A stretch of DNA of 60,767 nucleotides from Phycicoccus flavus (GTDB lineage: Bacteria > Actinomycetota > Actinomycetes > Actinomycetales > Dermatophilaceae). The notes under the pieces were generated by a model, which saw only the letters and a list, made by a program, of their open reading frames with translations, was not told where the DNA came from and made no database searches. Positions 43,683-52,700 of this stretch are shown here, piece by piece; positions within the stretch are counted from its first letter, which is position 1, and every line of letters begins with the position of its first letter. Position numbers and translations under genes: made by a program. The stretch covers positions 1-60,767 of the forward strand of contig NZ_SAYU02000019.1 of the NCBI RefSeq assembly GCF_004025965.2. Direction: 5' to 3'.

Positions 43683-44483
43683 TCAGGTGGTGCGGTGGAC
43701 CTTGTGGGGGGCCGCCTGGGCGCGGGGCTTGATGACGAGGAGGTCGACGTTGACGTGGGCCGGGCGGGTGGCCATCCACACGACGGCCTCGGCGACGTCC
43801 TGCGCGACCAGCGGGCCCGGCACGCCCTCGTAGACCTGGTCGGCGCGCTCGCGGTCGCCGCCGAACCGGGTGAGCGAGAACTCCTCGGTGTGCACCATCC
43901 CCGGCGCGATCTCGGTGACCCGGACCGGCTGGTCGTAGAGCTCGAGGCGCAGCGTCTCGGTCATCACGTGGACGCCGTGCTTGGCCACCGTGTAGCCGCC
44001 CCCGCCCTCGTACGCGAGCAGCCCCGCGATCGACCCGACGTTGACGACCACGCCCTCGCCGCCGGCGGCGACGAGCGCCGGCAGCAGCGCCTTGGTGACC
44101 GCGAGGGTGCCGAGGACGTTGACGGAGTACATCGTCTGCCACAGCTCGGCGTCCGCCTCGGCCACCGGCTCGAGACCGAGCGCCCCGCCGGCGTTGTTGA
44201 CGAGGACGGTGACCTGCTCCCCCGCGGCCTGCGCGAGCCGGGCGACGTCGTCGGCGTCCGTGACGTCGCAGGGGACGGCGACGCCGCCGATCTCGTCGGC
44301 GAGGTCCTGGACTTTCTCGGCCCGGCGCGCGGCACAGACGACGCGGTAGCCGTGCTCCGCGAGCAGCCGCGCGGTCGCGGCGCCGATCCCGCTGCTCGCC
44401 CCGGTGACGACGGCGGTGCGCCGGCGGTCGGCCGGGTCGGGGTCGACGGTCGGGGCGGTGGAGGACGGGGCGGGGTCGGTCAT
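43683..44483 (-). CDS. Short-chain dehydrogenase/reductase
   Basis: 266-aa NAD(P)-dependent oxidoreductase of the classical SDR type. The cofactor motif is VVTGASSGIGAATA, then NNAG, and the catalytic Ser-Tyr-Lys triad is in VNVGSIAGLLAYEGGGGYTVAKHG. The sequence resembles the YdfG-like 3-hydroxy acid/serine dehydrogenase branch, but the substrate is unproven. ATG 44483 follows GAGGAGA. The thioesterase gene lies 10 nt upstream on the same strand, so the two form an operon. Confidence 0.93.
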   Translation of the reverse strand: MTDPAPSSTAPTVDPDPADRRRTAVVTGASSGIGAATARLLAEHGYRVVCAARRAEKVQDLADEIGGVAVPCDVTDADDVARLAQAAGEQVTVLVNNAGGALGLEPVAEADAELWQTMYSVNVLGTLAVTKALLPALVAAGGEGVVVNVGSIAGLLAYEGGGGYTVAKHGVHVMTETLRLELYDQPVRVTEIAPGMVHTEEFSLTRFGGDRERADQVYEGVPGPLVAQDVAEAVVWMATRPAHVNVDLLVIKPRAQAAPHKVHRTT

Positions 44484-44493
44484 CGGCGTCTCC

Positions 44494-45234
44494 TCAGGCG
44501 CGGGCGGCGGGCCGGACGGCGGCGGGGTCGGCGACGGTGATCCACGTGGCCTCGGCGCGGGCGAGGAGCTCGCCGCCGACGTGCAGCATCGTCGCCGAGC
44601 GGTGCCGTCGTCCGTCGGCCCCACGCTGCCACGCCGTGACGACGGCGAGCGCGCCGGGCTCGGGCCGGACGAAGACCTGGGCGGTCATCGTCCCGAGGAC
44701 CATCGGGCGGCCCGCGATGCCGGCGGACCAGCCGCCGGGGCAGTCCAGCGCCGCCCACAGCACGGCGTCGTCGACGTCGTCCGGCACCGTCCACGTCGTC
44801 GCGTAGCGGCCGCTGCCGTCCTCGAGGGGTCCGGGGCGCAGGCCGAGGCCGTCGCCCGGGGCGCGGTCGGTGCCGCAGGAGAAGCAGGTGGGGAAGGGGT
44901 GGTCCTCGGCGCCCTCGTACCGGTCCTCGGCCGCCCGGGCCGCGTCGACGTCCGCGGGGGCCGGGACCGGCTCGTCGAGCGGCGCGACCGCGGTCCCCGT
45001 GGCGACGAGCGTGTCGCCGTCGAGGAGCCGGGTGACGGCGGTCGCGGTGAGGGGGTCGGGGTCGTCGGCGACGAGGGCCAGCGGCCGGTCCAGCGGCGGC
45101 GGCGAGGACAGGCGCACGCCGACCGCCGGGAGGGAGGCCGCGGTGCGCACGTGGGCGGCGAGCGCGCCGCTCACCCACCCGCCGTTGCCCGAGGCCGGGG
45201 GCCCGCAGTAGCGGCGGGGGACGGTGAGCTCCAT
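44494..45234 (-). CDS. Acyl-CoA thioesterase-like hotdog protein
   Basis: 246-aa protein probably of the hotdog thioesterase superfamily (4HBT_3-like). Features are CGPPASGNGGWVSGALAAHV at the N-terminus, FPTCFSCGTDRAPGDGLGLR in the centre and WAALDCPGGWSAG followed by VLGTMTAQV. The central CFSCG motif marks a subgroup of unknown substrate. It precedes the SDR gene by 10 nt. Start ATG 45234 is without a strong ribosome binding site (GGGCC-rich upstream). Confidence 0.75.
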   Translation of the reverse strand: MELTVPRRYCGPPASGNGGWVSGALAAHVRTAASLPAVGVRLSSPPPLDRPLALVADDPDPLTATAVTRLLDGDTLVATGTAVAPLDEPVPAPADVDAARAAEDRYEGAEDHPFPTCFSCGTDRAPGDGLGLRPGPLEDGSGRYATTWTVPDDVDDAVLWAALDCPGGWSAGIAGRPMVLGTMTAQVFVRPEPGALAVVTAWQRGADGRRHRSATMLHVGGELLARAEATWITVADPAAVRPAARA

Positions 45235-45290
45235 CCGGCCAACGTACCGACGCCCGCCCGGACCGCGCGCTGTGGCGTGGGTCACGAGGA

Positions 45291-45310
45291 GTATCTTGAT
45301 GTCGAGATAC
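45291..45310. promoter_or_regulatory. MarR-type operator before the MFS gene
   Basis: GTATCTTGAT GTCGAGATAC is a 20-bp near-perfect palindrome (one mismatched pair) of the TATCTTGA-N2-TCAAGATA type bound by many MarR-family proteins. It lies 24 bp before the MFS start and 57 bp before the thioesterase start, so it could control both directions. No MarR gene is adjacent. Confidence 0.65.
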
Positions 45311-45333
45311 TTGTGGCGGACAAGGAGGGACGG

Positions 45334-46575
45334 ATGGACGGCCGGACCGACGGCGCGCGGGACGAGCCGTTCTCGCTGCGCCGCATCGCCGTCCCGGCCT
45401 TCGCGCCGACCGCGCTCTGGTCGGTTGGGCTCGGTGCGACCGCGCCGGTCATCGCCCTCAGCGCGCGCGACCTCGGCGCGTCGGTGGCCGTGGCTGCCCT
45501 GTTCGTCGGGCTCGGCACGGTCTCCGAGCTCGCGTCGGCCATCCCCGCGGGCCTTCTTGTCGACCGGGTGGGGGAGCGGCGGGCCCTCGTCGTGGCCGGC
45601 GTCGCGGACGCCGCCGCCGCCCTGCTGGCCCTCCTCGCGCCGACCCTCTGGGTCTTCGCGCTCGCCGTCGTCCTCGCCGGGCCCACCGGCGCGGTCTTCC
45701 TCCTGGCCCGCCAGTCCTACCTCACCGCCGCCGCCCCGGAGTCGATGCGCGCGCGGGCCATGTCGACCCTCGGCGGCGTCGCCCGGATCGGGCTGTTCGT
45801 CGGGCCGTTCCTCGCGGCGCCGGTGGTCCACGCGGGCGGCCCGCGCGCCGCGTTCGCCATCGCCGTGGCGGGCGGCCTGCTCGCCGCCGGGGTGGCCTGG
45901 GGCTCACCGGACCTCGGCGCGCACGGGCCCGGCGCCACCGTCCCGGGCGGGCTGGTCGTCCGGACCCGGGTGGCCGCCGTCGTCCGCGAGCACCGGGGGG
46001 TCCTCGCCACCGTCGGGCTCGGGGTGCTCGCCATCGGGCTGGCCCGGTCCTCCCGGGTCGTCGTCGTGCCGCTGTGGGCCGAGAGCGTGGGCCTCACCGC
46101 GGCGCAGACGGCCCTGGTGTTCGGCGTCGCCGGGCTCGTCGAGGTGCTCCTCTTCTACCCGGCGGGCTCGCTCATGGACCGCCGCGGACGCGTGTGGGTG
46201 GCGGTCCCGGTCACCGTCACCCTCGGCGTCGGGCTCCTCGTGCTGCCGCTGACCTCGACCCTCGCGGCGGTCGGCGCGGTGTCGGTCCTCATGGCCGTCG
46301 GCAACGGCCTGGGCTCGGGCATCGTCATGACCCTCGGCGCCGACGCCGCGCCGCGCACCGGCCGTGCGGCCTTCCTCGGGGTGTGGCGCCTGCTCTCCCT
46401 CGTCGGCCACAACGGCGCCTCCCTCGTCGTCGCGGCGGTGGCGGCCGCGGCGTCGATCGGTGCGGCGAGCGTCGCCGTCGGGGTCCTCACGCTGGGCGGC
46501 GGGGCCTGGCTTCTGCGCTGGCTGCCGCGCTACGACCCCCGTCGGCGGGACCCGGCCGTCGGCGCGCCCGACTAG
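45334..46575 (+). CDS. MFS transporter behind a MarR-type operator
   Basis: 413-aa permease with about 12 helices. Motif A appears as AGLLVDRVGERRALVVAG, repeated later as AGSLMDRRGRVWVAV. It resembles drug-efflux carriers. ATG 45334 has a strong AAGGAGG ribosome binding site. The final codons contain TAGGCT, the likely -10 box of ideR, so the next gene may be transcribed separately. Confidence 0.9.
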   Translation: MDGRTDGARDEPFSLRRIAVPAFAPTALWSVGLGATAPVIALSARDLGASVAVAALFVGLGTVSELASAIPAGLLVDRVGERRALVVAGVADAAAALLALLAPTLWVFALAVVLAGPTGAVFLLARQSYLTAAAPESMRARAMSTLGGVARIGLFVGPFLAAPVVHAGGPRAAFAIAVAGGLLAAGVAWGSPDLGAHGPGATVPGGLVVRTRVAAVVREHRGVLATVGLGVLAIGLARSSRVVVVPLWAESVGLTAAQTALVFGVAGLVEVLLFYPAGSLMDRRGRVWVAVPVTVTLGVGLLVLPLTSTLAAVGAVSVLMAVGNGLGSGIVMTLGADAAPRTGRAAFLGVWRLLSLVGHNGASLVVAAVAAAASIGAASVAVGVLTLGGGAWLLRWLPRYDPRRRDPAVGAPD

Positions 46576-46578
46576 GCT
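46573..46578 (+). promoter_or_regulatory. Predicted -10 box of ideR (leaderless)
   Basis: TAGGCT 7 nt before GTG 46586; its first three bases are the stop codon of the MFS gene. Confidence 0.5.
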
Positions 46579-46585
46579 GGGCGAC

Positions 46586-47284
46586 GTGACGGACCTCATC
46601 GACACCACGGAGATGTACCTCCGCACGATCTTCGAGCTCGAGGAGGAGGGCATCACGCCGCTGCGCGCCCGCATCGCCGAGCGGCTGAGCCACTCCGGGC
46701 CCACGGTGTCGCAGACGGTCGCCCGCATGGAGCGCGACGGTCTGCTGAGCGTCGCGGACGACCGTCACCTCCAGCTGAGCGACGAGGGCCGGCGGCTCGC
46801 CACCCGCGTCATGCGCAAGCACCGCATCGCCGAGCGGCTGCTCGTCGACGTCATCGGCCTGGAGTGGGAGTACGTCCACGAGGAGGCGTGCCGCTGGGAG
46901 CACGTGATGTCCGACCGCGTCGAGCAGAAGATCCTCGCCATCCTCACCGACCACCTCGAGTCGCCCTACGGCAACCCCATCCCCGGGCTCGACGAGCTCG
47001 GCGAGGTCGGCGAGATGGTCGACTTCCGGCTCGGGCTGCGTACCCTGGACCGGGTGGCCGACGAGGGCGGCGCGTCCGTCATCGTCCGCCGTATCGGGGA
47101 GCCGGTGCAGGTCGACTCCGAAGCCCTCCAGCTGCTCACCGAGGCCGGCCTCATGCCCGGCCAGCCCGCCCGGGTCCGCCGCGAGGGCTCGCGGGTCGTC
47201 GTCAGCCGCGAGGGCGCCGACGAGTCCACCGGCGTGTCGCTGCCGGACGACATCGCGGTCCACGTCTTCGTCGCGCCGGCCTGA
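46586..47284 (+). CDS. ideR: Iron-dependent repressor IdeR/DtxR
   Basis: 232-aa Fe(II)-activated repressor of iron uptake and regulator of storage. The N-terminal HTH (GPTVSQTVARMERDGLL) is followed by the dimerisation and metal domain. Both metal sites are intact and fall at the same numbers as in mycobacterial IdeR: Met10, Cys102, Glu105 and His106 for the primary site, His79, Glu83 and His98 for the ancillary site. The C-terminal SH3-like domain (from about 150) is present, which separates it from manganese-type MntR. The GTG start at 46586 appears leaderless. Confidence 0.96.
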   Translation: MTDLIDTTEMYLRTIFELEEEGITPLRARIAERLSHSGPTVSQTVARMERDGLLSVADDRHLQLSDEGRRLATRVMRKHRIAERLLVDVIGLEWEYVHEEACRWEHVMSDRVEQKILAILTDHLESPYGNPIPGLDELGEVGEMVDFRLGLRTLDRVADEGGASVIVRRIGEPVQVDSEALQLLTEAGLMPGQPARVRREGSRVVVSREGADESTGVSLPDDIAVHVFVAPA

Positions 47285-47340
47285 CATCGCGGTCCGCAGC
47301 GCTGTCCGGCGCCTGTCGGGGGAAGGGTTGGACGACCCGC

Positions 47341-47356
47341 GTTACCGAAACGTGAC
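47341..47356 (+). promoter_or_regulatory. MtrA-type direct repeat upstream of the wall hydrolase 1 gene
   Basis: GTTAC, 6 bp, GTGAC (11-bp period), the layout of MtrA boxes in actinobacteria. A -10 candidate TAGGGT lies about 18 bp further on. Confidence 0.55.
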
Positions 47357-47419
47357 ACCACCCGGAGTCGTCACGTAGGGTGCGCTGCGAGCCGTTCCCG
47401 CCCCGGAAGAGATTCGTTC

Positions 47420-48259
47420 GTGTCATCCCACCGCCAGCCCGGTCGCCGTCGTGCGCCCGGCCGCGTCCGCCGCTTCCCCGACGGTTTCCCCCGGACGGGG
47501 GCGTCGTGGGCCGTCAAGTCCGTCGCCAGCCTCGGAGTCGTCGGCGGTGCCGCCGTCGCCCTGACCATCCCGGCCGAGTCCGCGGACGCCGAGGTCGACC
47601 CCTCGGTCCAGGTCACCGCCGGCGCGCAGGCCGCCGCCCTCACCCGTGGAGCCCCCGAGGCCGCCTCGCGCTCCGAGCAGCGCGCCCCGGCCGCGGCGGC
47701 CCCCGCCGTGTCGGCCCCGGTCGACGCCGCCCCGCGGGTCCCCGAGCCGGTCGGCGTCGAGGGCGTCAAGGCCGTCGCCAAGCCCAAGCCGAAACCCAAG
47801 CCGAAGCCGACGCCCACGCCGACCCCGGAGCCGGTCGAGGCCGCGCCGGCCCCGCAGCCCGTCGCGCCTGCGGCACCGGCGCCCCAGGCGGCCCCGCCGG
47901 CCGCGCCGGGCTACAACGGCGCCCTCACCGGCCGCTGCACGAGCATCGGCCTCATCACCAACGCCCAGCGCCTGTGCTCGGCCGTCGACCAGGCCTACGG
48001 TCCGCCGACCATCGGTGGGCGTCGGGCCAGCGCCGACGAGCACGGCACCGGCCAGGCCATCGACTTCATGATCTCCAGCGCCGGCCAGGGCGACGCCATC
48101 GCCGCCTACGTGCAGTCCCACGTCGGCGAGTTCAACGTCAAGTACCTCATCTGGCAGCAGCGCTACTGGGCCCCCGGCCAGGGCTGGAAGATGATGGAGG
48201 ACCGCGGCTCGACCACCGCGAACCACTACGACCACGTGCACGTGACGATCAACTTCTGA
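47420..48259 (+). CDS. Secreted VanY/M15-like peptidoglycan hydrolase
   Basis: 279-aa exported protein. A basic N-terminus (HRQPGRRRAPGRVRR) leads to a hydrophobic stretch SVASLGVVGGAAVALTI and a likely cleavage near AESADA. A long Ala/Pro-rich region follows with the Lys-Pro repeat AKPKPKPKPKPTPTPTP (about 113-135), probably a wall-spanning linker. The C-terminal 110 residues (GRCTSIGLITNAQRLCSAVD, HGTGQAIDFMI, then NHYDHVHVTINF) match the D-Ala-D-Ala carboxypeptidase-like fold seen in ARB_07466-type proteins, with probable Zn ligands H, D and H in HGTGQAID and HVH. Start GTG 47420 follows GGAAGAGA. An MtrA-like direct repeat lies upstream. Confidence 0.85.
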   Translation: MSSHRQPGRRRAPGRVRRFPDGFPRTGASWAVKSVASLGVVGGAAVALTIPAESADAEVDPSVQVTAGAQAAALTRGAPEAASRSEQRAPAAAAPAVSAPVDAAPRVPEPVGVEGVKAVAKPKPKPKPKPTPTPTPEPVEAAPAPQPVAPAAPAPQAAPPAAPGYNGALTGRCTSIGLITNAQRLCSAVDQAYGPPTIGGRRASADEHGTGQAIDFMISSAGQGDAIAAYVQSHVGEFNVKYLIWQQRYWAPGQGWKMMEDRGSTTANHYDHVHVTINF

Positions 48260-48276
48260 CGCCTCCGCGCACCGTC

Positions 48277-48314
48277 CTCAGCCCCCGCCCCGGCTCTCGC
48301 CGGCGGGGGCTGAG
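48277..48314 (+). terminator. Terminator of the wall hydrolase 1 gene
   Basis: 13-bp perfect stem CTCAGCCCCCGCC and GGCGGGGGCTGAG with a 12-nt loop, 18 nt past the stop. Confidence 0.75.
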
Positions 48315-48343
48315 ACGTCTCTCCGACACCTGAGAGTTTCCTT

Positions 48344-48359
48344 GTAACCGTTTTGTGAC
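48344..48359 (+). promoter_or_regulatory. MtrA-type direct repeat upstream of the riboswitch-NlpC gene
   Basis: GTAAC, 6 bp, GTGAC, the same 11-bp period as the site before the previous wall hydrolase. A -10 candidate TTAGGTT follows near 48379. Confidence 0.6.
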
Positions 48360-48426
48360 CATCCCGCCACTCCGTGTTAGGTTCGGCTCGCCCGACCGAC
48401 CCCGGACGTCGGGCCCGCGCGGTGGA

Positions 48427-48603
48427 CCGCCGAGTCCTGCCACCTCCGCTCGGTTCTCACGCACCACATCCGCTAGGCAGGAGCGGGGGAACCACCTTCG
48501 GAGCCACCTTCTCGCAGGGCTCCTCGGGGTGAAGCCGGACGGTCCTTCGGGGCCGCACGGCCGGGCAACCTTTCGCCCGAACCCGACAGCTCACCCCGTA
48601 GGC
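48427..48603 (+). ncRNA. c-di-AMP riboswitch (ydaO/yuaA type)
   Basis: The leader of the NlpC/P60 gene contains the conserved blocks of the ydaO aptamer in order: CCGCCGAGTCCTGCC, then GGCAGGAGCGGGGGAACCA, GGGGTGAAGCCGGAC, CGCCCGAACCCGACAGCTC and ACCCCGTAGGC. Streptomyces rpfA and other wall-hydrolase genes carry the same element. It ends 16 nt before the start codon, so control of expression by c-di-AMP is expected, typically as an off switch. Confidence 0.92.
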
Positions 48604-48619
48604 CTGGAGAGGTACTCAC

Positions 48620-49477
48620 GTGTCCGAGCACACTCGTGGCCGCCATCGCAGCGCCACCCGGTACAGCCCCGTGGCCGAGCTCTCGACCATCGTCCGCAGT
48701 GCCGGCGAGACCGGAGCCCGCGCCTCCGCCGTCCTCGCCGCCTCCGGCGGTCTCGTCGCCACCTTCGCCCTCCCGGCCCACGCCGTCGGCTCCAGCACCG
48801 GCCACACGGCCGTCGCCGGGACCGCCGCCGCGGCGCCGGCCGCCGACCCCGTACGCGCCGCGACGACGACCCGCGTCGCGGCTGCCGCCCCGGCGCTCGT
48901 CGCGCCGCAGGCCGCCGCCCCGGTCATGACCGAGACGGTCGGGATCGCCGGCGTCACGGCGGTGGCCAAGCCCAAGCCGAAGCCCAAGCCGAAGCCGGAG
49001 CCCGTCGTGGCCCCGGAGCCGGCGCCGGTGCAGCAGGCTCTCGCCGAGCGGTCCAGCACGGGCACGGCCAGCCGGTCCGCCGCCCCGACCCCGACCCCGA
49101 CCCCGCCGCCTCCGCCGCCCCCGCCGCCCGCCCCGAAGGCGCAGAGCTCCAGCGGCGTGGTCAACATCGCCCGCGGCCTGCTCGGCATCCCGTACGTGTA
49201 CGGCGGCAGCACCCCGAGCGGCTTCGACTGCTCCGGTTTCACGATGTACGTCTTCGGCAAGGCCGGGGTGTCGCTGCCCCGCACCGCGGCCCAGCAGCAG
49301 GCCGCGGCCACCCCGGTCAGCGACCCGCAGCCCGGCGACCTCGTGTTCTTCGGCTCGCCCGCCTGGCACGTCGGCATCTACACCGGCGGCGGCATGATGG
49401 TCGACTCCGGCAAGCCCGGCGAGGTCACCCAGGAGCGTGCCGTCTTCTCCGGCGTCAGCGGCTACGGCCGGTTCTGA
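48620..49477 (+). CDS. Secreted NlpC/P60 endopeptidase under a c-di-AMP riboswitch
   Basis: 285-aa cell-wall hydrolase cutting stem peptides. A signal-like region covers about residues 35-55, ending LPAHAVG. A Lys-Pro linker (KPKPKPKPKPEP near 117) and an extreme Pro-Thr run (about 157-172) follow. The catalytic NlpC/P60 domain holds the nucleophile Cys204 in FDCSGFTMYVF and His250 in AWHVGIYTG. The linker AKPKPKPKP is shared with the hydrolase gene just upstream. GTG 48620 follows GGAGAGG. Expression is probably governed by the riboswitch and the MtrA-like site. Confidence 0.96.
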   Translation: MSEHTRGRHRSATRYSPVAELSTIVRSAGETGARASAVLAASGGLVATFALPAHAVGSSTGHTAVAGTAAAAPAADPVRAATTTRVAAAAPALVAPQAAAPVMTETVGIAGVTAVAKPKPKPKPKPEPVVAPEPAPVQQALAERSSTGTASRSAAPTPTPTPPPPPPPPPAPKAQSSSGVVNIARGLLGIPYVYGGSTPSGFDCSGFTMYVFGKAGVSLPRTAAQQQAAATPVSDPQPGDLVFFGSPAWHVGIYTGGGMMVDSGKPGEVTQERAVFSGVSGYGRF

Positions 49478-49497
49478 CCCCGGCACCACCCGCGCCG

Positions 49498-49526
49498 ACG
49501 CCCCGGACCGTCACGGTCCGGGGCGT
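49498..49526 (+). terminator. Terminator of the NlpC/P60 gene
   Basis: 12-bp stem ACGCCCCGGACC and GGTCCGGGGCGT with a 5-nt loop, 21 nt past the stop. From 49527 to 49713 no clear feature is seen. Confidence 0.7.
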
Positions 49527-49713
49527 TCGCGCGTTCCGGGGCGCGGCGCCGGTCGCGCCGGGGCCGCGCCGGCGTCCCCGACGGCCGGGCCGTTCGGCCG
49601 GATCACGGGGACGAGCGGCCCGGATCCGCCGCACCGGCTGGCGGGAGCCCGGCCGGCACCGCACGATGGACACGCAGGGGCTCCTCCTCGCCGAACCAGG
49701 AACCCGACCACGC

Positions 49714-52700
49714 ATGTCCACGCGGACCCTCTCGTTCGCCGCCGTCTTCGCCCTCGCGCTCGCCGTGGGGCGCGCCACCGCGCTCCCGGACACCGGCCTC
49801 GCCCTGTTCTGGCCGGCCGCCGGGGTCGCCGCCCTGTGGGGCCTCCACGCCCTCTCACGGCTCGAGCTCGGCCTCGCCGCGGGCCTGGCCGCCGTGCTCG
49901 CGGCCGTCGCCAACGCCCTCACCGGCGTCCCGACGACGGCCGCGCTCGCCTACGGGAGCGCGAACGCCGTCCTCGTCCTCGGCGTCCGCGGCGTCATGTC
50001 GTGGGACGGGCGCCTCCGCACCCTCGGGACCGCCCGACCGACGCTCTCGCGGGTCAGCGACGTCTACCGGTTCCTCGCGGCGGCCGGGGGGACGACCCTG
50101 GTCAGCGCCGCCCTGGGGATGCCGGGGCTGGCCACCACCGGGGCGCCCGTGACCTGGCAGAGCGCGTCGGTGTGGCTCGTGCGCAACCTCGCCGCCGTCG
50201 TCGTCGTCGCGGCGCCCGGGCTGGCCCTGCGCGACGCCACCGCCCTCCTGACCCGGCGGGCGGCGCTGCGGGCCCTGCCGCACCTTCTCGCGACGCTCGC
50301 CGTGCTGTGGCTCGTCTTCGGGCCGGGCCGCACCCTGCCGCTCGGCTTCGTCCCCTTCGCCCTCGTCATCTGGTCCGGGCTGCGCCTGCCGCTGCCGTTC
50401 GCGGTCGCCCAGGGCGGCGTCGTCGCCGTGGGCACGCTCGCGCTGGTCACGGGCTATGGCGGCGGGCCGTTCGGCGCCATCGACGACCCGCGCGTCCTGG
50501 CCGTCACCCTCCAGGCCTACATGCTCCTGGCGGTCGGCCTCGCCGTCGTCGTGGCCACCGTCCAGCGCGAGCGTGACGCCCTCGTCGGGGACCTCGCCGC
50601 CGCGGCCCGGCACGCCCGGCACCAGGCGGAGGACCTGCGGGTCATCACCGAGACCATCCCCGACGGCATCGTCGTCGTCGACCGCTCCGGGGAGGTCCTC
50701 CTGCACAACGACGCGGCCCGGCAGTGGCTCGACGACGCCGGCGCCGGCCTGCGGGTCGCCGCCCGCTCCGCCGACGACGTCGAGGAGGCCGACGACGGGG
50801 GCGAGGACCGGCCGGTCGTGCGGGCCCTGGCCGGGGAGACCGTGCGCGGGGCCGTGCTGGAGGTGCCGGGCACCGGGCGGGGCGCCACCCGGGTCCTCGC
50901 CGTCGACGCCGTGCCGATGGCCGACGGCGGAGAGGGCCCGCCGGACCGCGCGCTCGTCGTCCTGCACGACGTGTCGGACGAGCAGGCCCGCCTGCGGGCT
51001 CTCGAGGCCGAGCGCGAGCGCACCGCCCGGCTGATCTCCGACGCTCCGCACGGGGTCGCCGTCCTCGACATGTCCGGCCACATCCTCGAGGTCAACGACG
51101 CGCTGGCCACCCTCGCGGGGCGCCGGGTCGAGGACCTCGTCGGCCTGAGCTTCGACGAGCTCGCGCCCGCGCACCGGGACCGGATCGCGGTGTACCTCGA
51201 GCGGGCGGTCGCCGTCCCGGGCGAGCTGCTCGTCGGTGACTGGACCATCGAGTCCCCGAGCGGCGAGGACGCCCACGTGTCGCTGACGAGCCGGGTGCTC
51301 GTGGCCGACGGCGACGACGACGTCATCCTCGTCAACGTCGTCGACTTCTCCGAGCGACGGCGCTACGAGGAGAAGCTCACCTACCTCGCCGACCACGACG
51401 CGCTCACCGGCCTGCCCAACCGCCGCCGGTTCGACGAGGTGCTCGACCGGCACCTGCAGCGCTGCCGTCGCGGCGGTCCGACCGGCGCGCTGCTGCTGCT
51501 GGACCTCGACAACTTCAAGGAGGTCAACGACACGATGGGCCACGACGCCGGCGACCGGCTCATCGTCGCCGTCGGTGCCCTGGTGCGGGACACCCTGCGC
51601 GACAGCGACCTCGTGGCCCGGCTCGGGGGCGACGAGTTCGCGGTGCTGCTGCCGGACGCGGACGCCGCGGGCGCCGAGGCCGTGGCCGCCGCCCTCGTCG
51701 CCCGGGTGCGTGCGCACTGCGCGACCCTCGAGGGCGTGAACCGCCGGGTGACCGCGAGCGTGGGCGTCGCCACCTTCGCCGCCGCCGCGCAGCAGTCGGT
51801 CGACCCCCTGGCGCTGGCCGACATGCTGCTCTACGACGCCAAGGACGCCGGCCGCAACCGGCACGCCGTGCTCGACCCGGGCGGCACCCAGCAGCCCCGG
51901 ACCGGGGCCCGCCTGGAGTGGACGGCCCGGGTCGAGGCCGCCCTGGAGAACGACTCCTTCGCCCTGTACCTGCAACCCATCCTCGACGTGCGCACCGACC
52001 GGGTCGTCGCGGCCGAGGCCCTGCTACGGCTCGTCGACCGGGACGAGCCGGTCTCGCCCGCGCGCTTCGTCCACGTCGCCGAGCGCGCCGGCCTGGCGCC
52101 GCGTCTGGACCGCTGGGTGGTGCGCAACGCCGTTGCGCTCCTCTCCCGGCTGCACGAGCACGCGCCGGACCTGACGCTCGAGGTCAACCTGTCCGCGCAC
52201 TCCATCGGCGACGAGTCGGTGGAGCGGGAGTTCCTCGCCGCCCTGGACCGGCACGCGGTGCCGGCGCACCGCATCGTCGTCGAGGCCACCGAGACCGCCG
52301 CGGTCGCGGACGTCGCCGCGGCGCGCGCCTTCAGCCAGCGCCTGGCCGCACTCGGCACCCGGGTGGCCATCGACGACTTCGGGGCCGGGTTCGGCTCCTT
52401 CTACTACCTCAAGCACCTGCCGTTCGACATCGTGAAGATCGACGGGGAGTTCGTCGCCGGCGCGCACCGGTCGGCGGTCGACCGGGCCATCCTGCGCTCG
52501 ATCGTCGGGGTGGCCCGGGGACTCGGCAAGGAGACGGTGGCGGAGTTCGTCGCCGAGGAGGCCGTCCTCGCCGTCGTCCGCGAGCTCGGGGTCGACTACG
52601 CGCAGGGGTACCTGGTCGGCGAGCCGGTGCCGGCCGCGGAGTTCGTCGCCCGCTACTGCCCCGGGGGCAGCGCGGCCTGGACGACCGAGGGTCCGGCACC

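Noticed and set aside
49855-51975. 706-aa minus-strand frame opposite the GGDEF-EAL gene
   Set aside because: The plus-strand protein has complete catalytic motifs; the antisense frame is Gly/Asp/Val-rich shadow.
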